A stretch of 64,000 nucleotides of DNA from Halomonas alkalisoli (GCF_021412585.1 NZ_JAKCMI010000018.1:60667-124666), one strand, 5' to 3'; numbered from the stretch's first letter, positions 53,394 to 62,564 are shown. The notes: a model not told the origin generated them from the sequence alone. Numbers and translations are program-made.

Positions 53394-53407
53394 TATGTTA
53401 TAACAAA
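53394..53407. promoter_or_regulatory. Zur-box-like site between the EamA and DUF1826 genes
   Basis: TATGTTATAACAAA matches the 14-bp palindrome at 26939 in 13 positions. It could serve either of the two divergent transcripts. Confidence 0.75.
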
Positions 53408-53535
53408 CCACTCTCAGCGTTCAGCCAGCTACCATAACCGTTTCTTAAGCCCCATTACTTCAAACCCGATACTTCAGACATTGCTTCGATCCCCCCTGCG
53501 GTTCCACATCAGGGGGTCATTCGCAGCACAAATGA

Positions 53536-53549
53536 TATGTTATATGGTT
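53536..53549. promoter_or_regulatory. Second, weaker Zur-box-like site before DUF1826
   Basis: TATGTTATATGGTT, 10 of 14 positions, ends 15 bp before the DUF1826 start codon and just before the AAAAGGAGG ribosome site. The left half is intact; the right half is degenerate. Confidence 0.5.
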
Positions 53550-53564
53550 ACAAAAGGAGGCGAC

Positions 53565-54209
53565 ATGCTGCCCCGTACCACCGCTGACACCTCCGCGCAC
53601 TGGGCATTCTGCCAGGACATCGAGGTACTGCCCCGCATCTTCGACGATGACATTACCCTGGCGGTGATGGAGCGCCGGCTCGACTCGGCCCTGACCCTGG
53701 CCGTGCGGGCACAGCTCGGCTACCAGCGCAGCCTCGAGTGGTACTGGCGCGGCGCCCCCGGCCAGGCAATGCAGGAGGACCTGGCACGGCGACTGCCCGC
53801 CCCAGAGGCCGGTGAAGCGCTGGTGCAGGATATCGGCACCATTGCCGAGGCCATGGCCTATCTGTTCTCGACCGACACCATCGGCATTCGCCTGCGCACG
53901 CTCGAAGGCGCCATGTGCCCGCGCTTCCACGTCGACAACCTGCCGGTGCGTCTGGTGAGCACCTATGCCGGCCCGGCCAGCGAGTGGCTACCCGAACATG
54001 CCGTCAACCGGGCGGGGCTCGGTGCCCCGTGTCCGGACAAGCCCGATATCGTTGCCGACCCTGGTGCCATTCAACAGATTGGCGTGGGCGACCTGGCCCT
54101 GATGAAAGGCTGCGGCTGGGTCGGCAACGAAGAACGCGGCCTGGTGCACCGCAGCCCTCAGCCCGCGTCGGGTGAGCGCCGCCTGCTGCTGGCGCTGGAC
54201 CCGGGCTGA
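53565..54209 (+). CDS. DUF1826 family protein
   Basis: 214-aa cytoplasmic protein of DUF1826, a family repeatedly predicted to be Zur-controlled. Seen: IEVLPRIFDDDITLAVMERRLD near the N-terminus, RFHVDNLPVRLVSTYAGPASEWLPE with a conserved His/Asp, and a C-terminal GDLALMKGCGWVGNEERGLVHRSPQPASGERRLLLALD in which the central KGxxW and HRSP motifs resemble a cupin-like/2OG-oxygenase C-terminus. Function unproven. RBS AAAAGGAGG is near perfect. Opens an operon with a nickel/peptide-type ABC importer. Confidence 0.85.
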   Translation: MLPRTTADTSAHWAFCQDIEVLPRIFDDDITLAVMERRLDSALTLAVRAQLGYQRSLEWYWRGAPGQAMQEDLARRLPAPEAGEALVQDIGTIAEAMAYLFSTDTIGIRLRTLEGAMCPRFHVDNLPVRLVSTYAGPASEWLPEHAVNRAGLGAPCPDKPDIVADPGAIQQIGVGDLALMKGCGWVGNEERGLVHRSPQPASGERRLLLALDPG

Positions 54210-54264
54210 AACGCCTGCGCCGCCCATCGTCTTTTACCTCAAACCCTGCAAGGAAGATCCTGCA

Positions 54265-55836
54265 ATGCCACTGCTCCCTCGTTTCCAGCCCTCTCGTTCG
54301 CTGCTCCCCGGCTCCCTGGTCTCTTGCTCCCTGCTGCTGGGCCTTGCCCTGCTGCCGCTGTCGGCCGCCGCCGACCGCCCGCTCTCGGTGGTTGCCCCCT
54401 GGGAGATCACCGGCGCCGACCCATCGACCTCGGGCTATGTCTACGCCCGCATGCGCGTCGCCGAGACGCTGGTCGACACCGACGCCGAAGGCCAGCCTGC
54501 GCCGGGGCTGGCTGCCTCCTGGCAGGCCAGCGACGATGGCCTGACCTGGCGCTTCGGCCTGCGTGAAGACGTCAGCTTCCACGACGGCAGCCCGCTAACG
54601 GCGGAAGCGGCAGCCACGAGCCTTCAGCACGCCCTGGCCAAGCCGGGCATCCTCGACTCGGCGCCCATCACTGCCATCGAGGCCGAGGGCAACGAGGTGG
54701 TGATCCAGCTCGAGCCCCCCTTCGCGCCGCTGCCGGCCCTGCTGTCCCACTCCACCACCCTGATCCTCGCCCCGGGCGCCTTTGACGACGAGGGGCGGAT
54801 CACCCAGGTGATCGGCACCGGCCCCTATCGAGTGGAAAGCGTGGCCCCTCCGCAGCGTCTCGCCGTGGAGCGCTTCGACGGCTACTGGGGCGAGGCGCCC
54901 GCCATCGAGAGGGCCAGCTACCTGGCGGTAGGCCGCGGCGAGACCCGTGCGCTGATGGCCGAGAGCGGCGATGCCGACGTGGTGTTCACCCTCGACCCGG
55001 CGAGCCGCGCACGGCTGGCGCGCCATGATCGTCTCGCGCTGCATGCGGAACCGCTGCCGCGCACCATCGTGTTCAAGGTCAATGCCGAACACCCCTTCCT
55101 TGAAGATGCACGTGCCCGCCAGGCGCTGAGCCTGTCCATCGACCGCGAAGGCATCGCCGCCGGCCTGCTTCGGGATCCCGAAGCCGCCGCGCCCGAGCTG
55201 TTTCCGGCCAGCCTCGGTCCCTGGCACCTCGGCCTCGGCGCCGGCGAGGCGCAGGACGTGGAGCGCGCCCGCGAGCTGCTCGCAGAACTGGGTTGGGAAG
55301 CCAACGGCAGCGGCGTGCTCGAGCGCGACGGAGCGCCTTTCGAGTTGACCCTGCGCACCTTCTCCGACCGCCCCGAACTGCCGCTGGTGGCCACCGCCCT
55401 GCAGGATCAGTGGCGCGAGATCGGCGTCGCGCTGGAGGTCGACGTGGGCAACGCCAGCGGAATCCCCTCCGGCCACCACGACGGTAGCCTGGAACTGGGC
55501 CTGATGGCGCGCAACTACGGCCTGGTGCCCGACCCGCTCGGCACCCTGCTCGATGACTTCGGCACCGACCCCGAGGCCATGGGCGGCGACTGGGGCGCCA
55601 TGGGCTGGCGCGACGACGATCTGGCTGCCTGGCTCGACACCCTGCGCCAGGAGGCCGATCCCGAGGCCCGCACCGAGCTGGCGGCCCAGGTGGCACGCCG
55701 CCTGAACGAGGCCATGCCGGTCGTGCCCGTGGCCTGGTACCAGCAGACCGCCGCGGTCAACGTCGAGCTGGAAGGCTTCTCCATCGACCCGCTGGAGCGC
55801 AGCTATCGCATTGACGAGCTGAGGTGGAGCGAATGA
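54265..55836 (+). CDS. Nickel/peptide-type ABC substrate-binding protein
   Basis: SBP_bac_5 family receptor, 523 aa, signal peptide to about residue 36. Typical: ADPSTSGYVYARMRVAETLVDTDAEG, LTWRFGLREDVSFHDGSPLTAEAAATSLQHAL, and IGTGPYRVESVAPPQRLAVERFDGYWG. The family binds oligopeptides, or nickel and metal-chelates (NikA, CntA). Being downstream of DUF1826 and Zur-like boxes, a metal-chelate ligand, perhaps a zincophore, is likely but unproven. The four following genes overlap by 4 bp each. Confidence 0.87.
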   Translation: MPLLPRFQPSRSLLPGSLVSCSLLLGLALLPLSAAADRPLSVVAPWEITGADPSTSGYVYARMRVAETLVDTDAEGQPAPGLAASWQASDDGLTWRFGLREDVSFHDGSPLTAEAAATSLQHALAKPGILDSAPITAIEAEGNEVVIQLEPPFAPLPALLSHSTTLILAPGAFDDEGRITQVIGTGPYRVESVAPPQRLAVERFDGYWGEAPAIERASYLAVGRGETRALMAESGDADVVFTLDPASRARLARHDRLALHAEPLPRTIVFKVNAEHPFLEDARARQALSLSIDREGIAAGLLRDPEAAAPELFPASLGPWHLGLGAGEAQDVERARELLAELGWEANGSGVLERDGAPFELTLRTFSDRPELPLVATALQDQWREIGVALEVDVGNASGIPSGHHDGSLELGLMARNYGLVPDPLGTLLDDFGTDPEAMGGDWGAMGWRDDDLAAWLDTLRQEADPEARTELAAQVARRLNEAMPVVPVAWYQQTAAVNVELEGFSIDPLERSYRIDELRWSE

Positions 55837-56816
55837 GTGTAGCCCTGGCATCACGGACGACCCCGCGCTGGACGGCAGGCCTGGGCGGCCTGCTGCTGCA
55901 ACGCCTGTTCCAGGCCGGGCTGGTGGCGTGGCTGGTCGGCACCCTGACCTTCGTGCTGACCCGCTCGCTGCCCGGCGACATGGCCTACCGCATCGCCGCC
56001 GGTCGCTACGGTCACGACATGGTCAATACGGCCGCCGCCGAGGCGGTACGTGCCGAGCTCGCCCTGGACCAGCCCGCCGTGACGGCCTACTTCGGCTGGC
56101 TGTGGGACCTGGTGCAGTTCGACCTGGGCCGCTCGCTGGTCAGCGGCCAGCCGGTGATAACCGAACTGTGGCACCAGCTCGGCCACTCCCTGGGCCTGGC
56201 GGCCATGGCCGTGCTGCTCTCGCTGCTGCTGGGCCCGCCGCTGGGGCTGATCGCCGGGCTCAAGCCCAATGGCATGCTGGATCGCGTGAGCGAAGTGGCG
56301 GCCAGCGTGCTGCGCGCCCTGCCTCCTTTCGCCGTGGGCCTGCTGCTGATCCTGATCTTCTCGGTGTCGCTGGGCTGGCTGCCTGCCGCCGGCCATGGCC
56401 GCACCGCCCATGGCGTGCTTCCGGCGCTGACCCTGGCGCTGGCACTGGCCGCCATCTCCAGCCGGGTGGCGCGTAACGCCATGGCCGACGTATCGCAGTC
56501 TGCCTACTACGCCTTCTCGCGCACCAAGGGGCTGAACGAGCGCCTGAGTTTCCTGCGCCACGGCCTGCGCAACGCCGCGGTGCCGGTCGTCGCCTACCTC
56601 GGGGTGCAGTTCGTCTACCTGATCGAGGGCGTGGTGGTGGTCGAGACGCTGTTCGCCTGGCCCGGCATCGGTCACGCCCTGGTTCATGCCATCGTCGCCC
56701 GCGACGTGCCGATGATCCAGGGCACCGCCCTGGTCATGGGGCTGATGTTCGTCGCCCTCAATACCGTGGTGGACCTGCTCTGCCACTGGCTCGACCCCAG
56801 GAGGCGCAGCGCATGA
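55833..56816 (+). CDS. ABC permease, NikB/OppB-type
   Basis: 327-aa permease with six spans: N-terminal LLLQRLFQAGLVAWLVGTLTFVLTRSLPGD and a C-terminal VQFVYLIEGVVVVETLFAWPGIGHALVHAI, both characteristic of the OppB/DppB/NikB family. The EAA loop is in SAYYAFSRTKGLNERLSFLRHGLRNA. Start ATG overlaps the receptor stop (ATGA), so the start at 55833 is preferred over 55824. Pairs with the next permease. Confidence 0.9.
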   Translation: MSVALASRTTPRWTAGLGGLLLQRLFQAGLVAWLVGTLTFVLTRSLPGDMAYRIAAGRYGHDMVNTAAAEAVRAELALDQPAVTAYFGWLWDLVQFDLGRSLVSGQPVITELWHQLGHSLGLAAMAVLLSLLLGPPLGLIAGLKPNGMLDRVSEVAASVLRALPPFAVGLLLILIFSVSLGWLPAAGHGRTAHGVLPALTLALALAAISSRVARNAMADVSQSAYYAFSRTKGLNERLSFLRHGLRNAAVPVVAYLGVQFVYLIEGVVVVETLFAWPGIGHALVHAIVARDVPMIQGTALVMGLMFVALNTVVDLLCHWLDPRRRSA

Positions 56817-57640
56817 AAGCACTTGCCCTGACTCCCGTTCGCCGATGGACGCTGCCGACGCTCAACGGCCGCCAGCGGCTCGGCGCCACGTTGCTCGCCC
56901 TGCTGCTCGCCTTCGCCTGGTTGGTGCCCTGGCTCTTCGATGCCGACCCCGCGCGCCAGCAGCTCACCCGTATCCTGCAGCTGCCGTCGCTTGCCGAACC
57001 GCTCGGCACCGACCACCTGGGCCGTAGTCTGCTGGCCCGGCTGGCAGCCGCCATACAGCTCTCGTTCGGCATGGCGCTGCTCAGCGTGACTACCGCTGCC
57101 GTTCCGGGCGTGCTCTTCGGCGTCATCGCCGGCTGGCGCGGCGGCTGGCTCGACCGCGTGCTGGGCAGCCTGGCCGATGCCTGCCTGGCCCTGCCCGGCC
57201 TGCTGCTGGTGCTGCTGCTGGTGGCCATCGCCCCGGGCAACTTCTGGGCACTCTATGTGGGTATCTCGCTGGTGCTGTGGATCGAGTACTTCCGCGTGGT
57301 ACGCGCCCGCACCCGGGTACTGGTGGCCTCGCCACAGCTCGAGGCGAGCCGCCTGCTCGGCTTCGGCCCGTTCTACCTGTTCCGTCGCCATTTATGGCCG
57401 GAGCTAGCCCCGCAGGTACTCACCCTGGCCGCCTTCGGCGCCGCCAGCGCCATTCTTGCCATGGCCGCGCTGGGCTTCGTCAGCGTTGGCCTGCGCCCGC
57501 CCACCGCCGAGCTGGGGCTGATGATGATCGAACTGCTGCCCTACTACCACGAGGCGCCCTGGGCCATGGCCCAGCCCATCGTGGTGCTGTTCGTGCTGGT
57601 ATTGAGCCTGAACCTGCTGGCCGGAAGGGATCCACGATGA
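56813..57640 (+). CDS. ABC permease, NikC/OppC-type
   Basis: 275-aa permease with six spans; partner of the NikB-type subunit. Family marks: LGTDHLGRSLLARLAAAIQLSFGMAL near residue 62 and the EAA loop VRARTRVLVASPQLEASRLLGFGPFYLFRRHLWPELAPQV. Overlaps its neighbours by 4 bp on both sides (ATGA), which fixes the start. Confidence 0.9.
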   Translation: MKALALTPVRRWTLPTLNGRQRLGATLLALLLAFAWLVPWLFDADPARQQLTRILQLPSLAEPLGTDHLGRSLLARLAAAIQLSFGMALLSVTTAAVPGVLFGVIAGWRGGWLDRVLGSLADACLALPGLLLVLLLVAIAPGNFWALYVGISLVLWIEYFRVVRARTRVLVASPQLEASRLLGFGPFYLFRRHLWPELAPQVLTLAAFGAASAILAMAALGFVSVGLRPPTAELGLMMIELLPYYHEAPWAMAQPIVVLFVLVLSLNLLAGRDPR

Positions 57641-59079
57641 GTCCATACTTACTTCAAGCCGAAGGCGTGACGATCCAGGGCGAGGGCGTCACGATCGCAC
57701 CCTTCTCCTGCTCGCTCGAAGCCGGCGGCCGCCTGACCCTGCTCGGCGAAACCGGCTCGGGCAAGAGCCTGATCGCCCAGTCCATCATGGGCACGCTGCC
57801 GAGGGGGCTTGCCGCCCGTGGCCGACTGGTCATCGATGGCGAGGCGTTCGACGCCGCCGATGCCACGTCGCGCCGCGCACTCTGGGGCCACCGCCTGGCG
57901 CTGCTGCCCCAGGAGCCCTGGCATGCCCTAGACCCCACCATGCGCTCCGTTTCCCAGGTCGCCGAGAGCCACCGCCACGTGGCCGGACGCGACCGCCGCG
58001 CCGCCCTCCAGGCCGCCTGGGCCGACCTGGCCGAGCTGGGCCTGGTTGACGCGGGCAGCAAGCTGCCTGGCGAGCTCTCCGGCGGCATGGCGCAGCGGGT
58101 GGCTTTCGCGGCCGCCTGTGCCGGCGGCGCGCCCATCGTGATCGCCGATGAGCCCACCAAGGGGCTCGATGCACCGCGTCGGGACGCGGTGGTCGAACTG
58201 CTGGCGCGCACGCCCGAGGCCGGCGGCGCCCTGCTCACCATCACCCATGACATCGACGTGGCCCGCCGGCTGGGCGGCGAGGTGGTCATCCTGCGCCAGG
58301 GCCAGGTGGTCGAGCGCGGTCCGGCCCAGCAAGTACTCACACACCCTCAGAGCGAGTACGGCCAACGGCTGCTGGCCGCCGAGCCCAGCCGCTGGCCGCG
58401 ACCGCAGCCGCTGGGCGAGCGCCAGGCGCCTGTCGTGAGTACCAGAGGCCTGGCCAAAGCCCGTGGCGGGCGCGAGCTGTTCCGCGACCTTTCGCTCGCG
58501 GTCAGCCCCGGCGAGATCGTCGGCGTGGTCGGCCCCTCCGGCTGTGGCAAGAGCACCCTGGGCGACATGCTGCTGGGCGTGACGCGTGCCGACGATGGTG
58601 AGATTCATCGGGCGCCGGGGCATCCGCTGGGCTTCCAGAAGCTCTACCAGGACCCGCCGACGGCCTTCTCGCCGCACTGGCGGCTCGCTCGCCTGCTCGA
58701 CGACCTGGTACGCCGCCACCGCCTGGATCGTGCCGCCATCGCGCCGCTGATGGCGCGCCTGGGGCTCGACGAGAATCTGCTGGGGCGGCGCCCCGGCGAG
58801 ATATCGGGCGGCGAGCTGCAGCGCTTCGCCATCCTGCGCGTGCTGCTGCTCGAGCCGTGCTTCCTGTTCGCCGACGAGCCCACCTCGCGCCTCGACCCCA
58901 TCACCCAGCGGCAGACGCTCGAGCTGCTGGTGGAGCTGGCCCGCGAGCGGCACTGCGGCGTGATGCTGGTGAGCCACGACCCGGCGCTGATCGAGCGGAT
59001 CTGCGACAAGCGGATCTCACTGGGGGGCGCCACGAGCGTGAAAAAGCGAGAGCGGGAGCTGGACCCCGCCTTGGCCTGA
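57637..59079 (+). CDS. Fused two-domain ABC ATPase, NikDE/OppDF-type
   Basis: 480-aa protein joining both nucleotide-binding domains of the importer. First NBD: Walker A GETGSGKS (37-44), LSGGMAQRVAFAAACA signature, Walker B IVIADEPTKGLD. Second NBD: Walker A GPSGCGKST (299-307), ISGGELQRFAILRVLL, Walker B FLFADEPTSRLD and VSHDPALIERICD. Most Nik/Opp systems use separate D and F (or D and E) subunits; here they are one chain, so the complex is receptor, two permeases and one fused ATPase. The second signature ISGGE is a variant. Last gene of the operon, before a strong hairpin. Confidence 0.9.
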   Translation: MSPYLLQAEGVTIQGEGVTIAPFSCSLEAGGRLTLLGETGSGKSLIAQSIMGTLPRGLAARGRLVIDGEAFDAADATSRRALWGHRLALLPQEPWHALDPTMRSVSQVAESHRHVAGRDRRAALQAAWADLAELGLVDAGSKLPGELSGGMAQRVAFAAACAGGAPIVIADEPTKGLDAPRRDAVVELLARTPEAGGALLTITHDIDVARRLGGEVVILRQGQVVERGPAQQVLTHPQSEYGQRLLAAEPSRWPRPQPLGERQAPVVSTRGLAKARGGRELFRDLSLAVSPGEIVGVVGPSGCGKSTLGDMLLGVTRADDGEIHRAPGHPLGFQKLYQDPPTAFSPHWRLARLLDDLVRRHRLDRAAIAPLMARLGLDENLLGRRPGEISGGELQRFAILRVLLLEPCFLFADEPTSRLDPITQRQTLELLVELARERHCGVMLVSHDPALIERICDKRISLGGATSVKKRERELDPALA

Positions 59080-59129
59080 AGCGTCATGCCATAACTACAC
59101 CAGGCCATAACTACGCCAGGCTCAAACGA

Positions 59130-59157
59130 CCGACGCCCCGCAAGAGCGGGGCGTCGG
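59130..59157. terminator. Terminator hairpin between ABC operon and dac gene
   Basis: 12-bp perfect stem CCGACGCCCCGC / GCGGGGCGTCGG with an AAGA loop. It lies between convergent genes; no strong T-run either way. Confidence 0.7.
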
Positions 59158-59180
59158 TACGATCGGCCAGTGGTTACGGC

Positions 59181-60488
59181 TCAGTAGTGGGCGACTACCA
59201 TGCAGTCCATGCCGGTGGCACGCAGGCTACGGCAGGCGCTGTGTGCGTCGTTCTCCTGCAGGTCGACCAGCCGGGCACGGAAGACGCGCCTATCGTCCTG
59301 GGACTCGGCCACCGAAACGCGCACATCACGCAGCTGGCTGGCCAACTGATCGGCCGCCCGTGATGCCAGGCTTCGAGCCTGATCGGCGTTGTTGAACGCA
59401 CCGACCTGCACGGCCCAGGCACCACCCGCCTGGGGCGAATCGGCCCGTGCGATCAGGTCACGGATCGGATCGTCGGCGGAGCCCATCTCGACGCCCACCT
59501 CGGACTGGAAGGTCATTCGCTGAGCGGATTCGGACCCGCTTGACGGCGCTGCCGGTTCCGCCGCAGCCAGCTGCGTCGCGGAGGCCGGCGTGGTGGGCCG
59601 TGCGGCCGGCAGGTCCATGCTGTCGCCCAAGACGTCGGCCTGAGCAATCCAGTCGCCCCGCTGCAGCATGTTGAGGCGTGCATAGCCGCGGTCGAGCAGG
59701 TCAGACATGTGGGCATCACGCGAGGCAGCGGTAAAACCACCCATGACGACCGACACCACCCGGCGATTATCACGGATTGCCGATGTCGCCACGTTGAAGC
59801 CGGAAGCCCGGATGAAGCCCGTCTTGAGCCCGTCGGCACCAGGATAGTTGCGCACCAGCCGGTTATGGCTGGTGTGGGTCGTACCCCGATACGTAAAACT
59901 CTGGGTCGAGAAGTAGTGGTAGTACTGCGGGAAATCCTGCATCACACGAATCGACAGGGTGGCCATGTCGCGAGCGGTGGTGACCTGCTCGTTGTTGGGC
60001 AGCCCCGACGCGTTGCGGAACTGGGTGGCATTCATGCCCAGCTCGCGAGCCCGCTGCGTCATCATGTTGCCAAAGTTGCGCTCGCTGCCGCCCAGCGCCT
60101 CGGCCACCACCACCGCGACATCATTGGCGGAGCGCACCACCAGGGCAAGGATCGCCTCTTCCACGGTGATACTGCTGCCGGCGGAGAGCCACAGCTTGGA
60201 AGCCGGCATCGCCGCCGCCTGGGCGGATACCGGCAGCGGCTGATGCAGATGCATGCTGCCGTCCTCGATGGCCTCGAACAGCATGTAGAGCGTCATCATC
60301 TTGGTCAGCGACGCCGGATAGCGGGTCGCATCGGGGTTCGCGGCATGCAGTACGTCTCCGCTTTCAACATCGATCACGATAGCCGCATAGCGGGGGTTGG
60401 CCTGAGCCGTTTTCGCCGTGAACAGCAACAAGCTGGCCAGCAGCACAAAGACGGCTACCCCGAGGTAGTGTCGGTTGGAGGAGGACAT
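59181..60488 (-). CDS. D-alanyl-D-alanine carboxypeptidase with SPOR domain
   Basis: 435-aa periplasmic penicillin-binding protein (DacA/PBP5-6 family). Signal peptide to about residue 30; SxxK S60-LTK63, SxN S120-AN122 and KTG at 222-224. Removes terminal D-Ala from stem pentapeptides. The C-terminal third lacks the usual membrane anchor and instead has a Ser/Ala/Pro linker and a SPOR domain (AWAVQVGAFNNADQARSLA to the end), which binds denuded septal glycan. Start at 60488 has GAGGT upstream. It lies 177 bp after cobW; relation to zinc control is unclear. Confidence 0.92.
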   Translation of the reverse strand: MSSSNRHYLGVAVFVLLASLLLFTAKTAQANPRYAAIVIDVESGDVLHAANPDATRYPASLTKMMTLYMLFEAIEDGSMHLHQPLPVSAQAAAMPASKLWLSAGSSITVEEAILALVVRSANDVAVVVAEALGGSERNFGNMMTQRARELGMNATQFRNASGLPNNEQVTTARDMATLSIRVMQDFPQYYHYFSTQSFTYRGTTHTSHNRLVRNYPGADGLKTGFIRASGFNVATSAIRDNRRVVSVVMGGFTAASRDAHMSDLLDRGYARLNMLQRGDWIAQADVLGDSMDLPAARPTTPASATQLAAAEPAAPSSGSESAQRMTFQSEVGVEMGSADDPIRDLIARADSPQAGGAWAVQVGAFNNADQARSLASRAADQLASQLRDVRVSVAESQDDRRVFRARLVDLQENDAHSACRSLRATGMDCMVVAHY

Positions 60489-60665
60489 GGCAGACACCTC
60501 TAGTTCCCTTGGTTATTCCCTGCGGCCATTTGTTCATCAGGCCTTACCCCAGTATGGACAGGAATCGTCGGCTTTACAGCCAGAAAAGCGATGTTTCCAG
60601 ATGCCATACCGTTTTATGATTCAACGCAAAGCCGCCCCGGCACACCACCGCTCCTCCAGGCACCG

Positions 60666-61886
60666 TCACTCCCAGGCAGGAAAAGGGTCCGGCAGCGATG
60701 CCCAGGCCTGCTTGCCAGCCAGCAGCTCTGCCTCGCTGACCAGGCACTCGTCCAGCGCCTGGCGTATGCGCGCTTCGTCCAGATGCTGGCCGATGAAGAC
60801 CAGCTCCTGGCGCATGTCACCGAAGGGCTCCTGCCACTTTTCCATGATATAGCCGCGGTATTCCGGGTCGTCCGGCCAACGTGACTCGGGAACGGCCTTC
60901 CAGAACATGCCGGCGTAACCGTAGTGGGCAATGCCCCCCGCCTGGCTCCACTGGCCGGCAAACTGTGGCCGGGTCGCCAGCCAGAAGAAGCCCTTCGAGC
61001 GCAGCAGCTTGCCGCCGAACCAGTCGCCATGCAATAGCTCGTGGAACTTCTGCGGGTGAAAGGGCCGCCGGGCATGGTAGGAAAAGCTCGAGATGCCATA
61101 CTCCTCGGTTTCCGGCACATGATCCCCGCGCATCTCCTTGAGCCAGCCCGGAGCAAGCTGCGCCCGCTCGAAGCTGAAGCGGCCGGTGTCGAGCACCTTG
61201 TCGAGCGACACCTGGCCATTGGCCATGGCAATCAGCTCGGCATCGGGGTTGAGCGTACGCAGCACCGCCTTCAGCTCACCCAACTGCTCGTCATCGATCA
61301 GGTCGGTCTTGCTGATCAGCAGCACGTCGCAGAACTCGATCTGGTCGACCAGCAGGTCGGCCACGTTGCGCTCGTCCTCCTCGCCCAGGCTTTCGCCGGC
61401 TTCGATCAGCGATTTCGCCTCACGGTATTGCGTCAGGAAGTTGGCTCCGTCGACCACCGTCACCAGGGTATCCAGCCGCGCGACACTGGAAAGGCTCTGC
61501 CCTGACTCGTCCTCGAAGGTGAAGGTCTCGGCCACCGGCAGCGGCTCGGAAATGCCCGTTGACTCGATCACCAGGTAGTCGAAACGGCCTTCGGCGGCCA
61601 AGCGCCCGACCTCGATCAACAGATCCTCTCGCAGAGTACAGCAGATGCAGCCGTTGCTCATCTCGACCAGCCGCTCCTCGGAGCGATTGAGCGCCACGTC
61701 TCCTTCGCTGCCCGGTGTGCCACGCACCAGGGCGGCATCGATGTTGACCTCGCTCATGTCATTGACGATCACCGCCACCCGACGCCCTTCGCGATTGGCC
61801 AGGATATGATTGAGCAGGGTCGTCTTGCCTGCGCCGAGAAAGCCGGAAAGTACGGTGACGGGCAGGGTCGCTGAAGGGGCTTGCAT
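60666..61886 (-). CDS. CobW/COG0523-family GTPase, zinc-starvation type
   Basis: 406-aa metal chaperone GTPase of the COG0523 (ZigA/YeiR) group. Walker [10 protein letters not shown] (15-23), metal-binding CxCC C80-IC-C83 in [16 protein letters not shown], Walker [11 protein letters not shown] and SKTD in place of NKxD; C-terminal CobW domain with [21 protein letters not shown]. Such proteins deliver scarce zinc to client enzymes. Its ATG overlaps the dksA2 stop, so both are one operon preceded by a Zur-like box, as in Pseudomonas aeruginosa PA5535-PA5536. Confidence 0.92.
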   Translation of the reverse strand: MQAPSATLPVTVLSGFLGAGKTTLLNHILANREGRRVAVIVNDMSEVNIDAALVRGTPGSEGDVALNRSEERLVEMSNGCICCTLREDLLIEVGRLAAEGRFDYLVIESTGISEPLPVAETFTFEDESGQSLSSVARLDTLVTVVDGANFLTQYREAKSLIEAGESLGEEDERNVADLLVDQIEFCDVLLISKTDLIDDEQLGELKAVLRTLNPDAELIAMANGQVSLDKVLDTGRFSFERAQLAPGWLKEMRGDHVPETEEYGISSFSYHARRPFHPQKFHELLHGDWFGGKLLRSKGFFWLATRPQFAGQWSQAGGIAHYGYAGMFWKAVPESRWPDDPEYRGYIMEKWQEPFGDMRQELVFIGQHLDEARIRQALDECLVSEAELLAGKQAWASLPDPFPAWE

Positions 61887-62314
61887 CACGCTTCTCCTCG
61901 GGATTTGCTGAAATGGTGCTCGCGTTGCTCCTGACGCTCCTTGGCCTCGAGACAGAGATCCGCGGTAGGACGCAGCAATAGCCGCCCGAGCCCGATGGGC
62001 TGGCCGGTCTCCTCGCAATAGCCGTAGTCGCCCTCCTCGATGCGTCGCAGCGCCTTGGCGATCTTGCGCAGCAGCCGCGTCTCGCGGTCCGCCTGGCGAA
62101 GCAGCAGCCGCAGCTCTTCCTCTACCGCGGCACGGTCGAGGTCGTCGCCGCTGCGCTCGTTGTCGGCAATGGCCTTGCGCACTTCTTCCAGATGCGTTTC
62201 CACCTCGGCTCGCTCAGCCAGCAAGCGGCCTTGGAAGAAGGCCAACTGCTCATCGTTCATATATGACGTTTCTGGCATGTCCAGCATTCGCTGCGCCCCT
62301 GGGTCGGCCTGCAT
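61886..62314 (-). CDS. dksA2: Zinc-independent DksA paralogue DksA2
   Basis: 142-aa RNA-polymerase secondary-channel factor. The coiled-coil tip D57-DLD60-RA62 (DxxDxA) is conserved. Of the four zinc Cys, only two remain: C100/T103 and C121/A124 (YCEETG, LCLEAK), exactly the CxxT/CxxA pattern of P. aeruginosa DksA2, which works without zinc and replaces DksA during zinc starvation. The start at 62314 has GGAGAGAG six bases upstream; an in-frame ATG at 62329 lacks one. First gene of the dksA2-cobW operon. Confidence 0.92.
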   Translation of the reverse strand: MQADPGAQRMLDMPETSYMNDEQLAFFQGRLLAERAEVETHLEEVRKAIADNERSGDDLDRAAVEEELRLLLRQADRETRLLRKIAKALRRIEEGDYGYCEETGQPIGLGRLLLRPTADLCLEAKERQEQREHHFSKSRGEA

Positions 62315-62335
62315 GAGCACTCTCTCCATCAAAAC

Positions 62336-62349
62336 AATGTTATAACATA
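62336..62349. promoter_or_regulatory. Zur-box-like site upstream of dksA2-cobW
   Basis: AATGTTATAACATA, 13 of 14 positions equal to the palindrome at 26939, only 21 bp before the dksA2 start codon. Confidence 0.8.
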
Positions 62350-62385
62350 ACAATAATGCCGACACACAGCCAGATGGGCCCAACC

Positions 62386-62415
62386 AGCCAAGCCAAGCCA
62401 AGCCAAGCCAAGCCA
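62386..62415 (-). repeat. Six tandem AGCCA units upstream of dksA2
   Basis: Pentanucleotide repeat, six exact copies, in the promoter-side region of dksA2-cobW, about 75-100 bp before its start codon. Such short repeats change number by slippage. Confidence 0.85.
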
Positions 62416-62426
62416 AGGAATAATTA

Positions 62427-62480
62427 GGCAAGATCTTGCCCGCCGGGCAAGATCTTGCTCGATTCAGGCAACATCTTGCC
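62427..62480. promoter_or_regulatory. Three palindromic sites upstream of hcp (likely enhancer-binding-protein sites)
   Basis: GGCAAGATCTTGCC at 62427-62440 (perfect), GGCAAGATCTTGCT at 62446-62459 and GGCAACATCTTGCC at 62467-62480 (one mismatch each). Centres are 19 and 21 bp apart, so all face one side of the helix. They lie about 100-140 bp upstream of the predicted sigma-54 start of hcp, where bacterial enhancer-binding proteins bind. Confidence 0.75.
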
Positions 62481-62546
62481 TAATTTTGATTAGGAAAAGT
62501 TGTCGGGCTCATAGCAACCATTTGTTTTTATTTTGTTTATCCAATA

Positions 62547-62564
62547 TCGGCACGCTTTCTGCCC
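62547..62564 (+). promoter_or_regulatory. Sigma-54 promoter of hcp
   Basis: TCGGCACGCTTTCTGCCC has GGCACG at -24 and GC at -12 with the invariant 10-bp spacing. Transcription would begin near 62574, leaving a 40-nt leader before hcp. T6SS hcp genes are often sigma-54-dependent. Confidence 0.7.
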
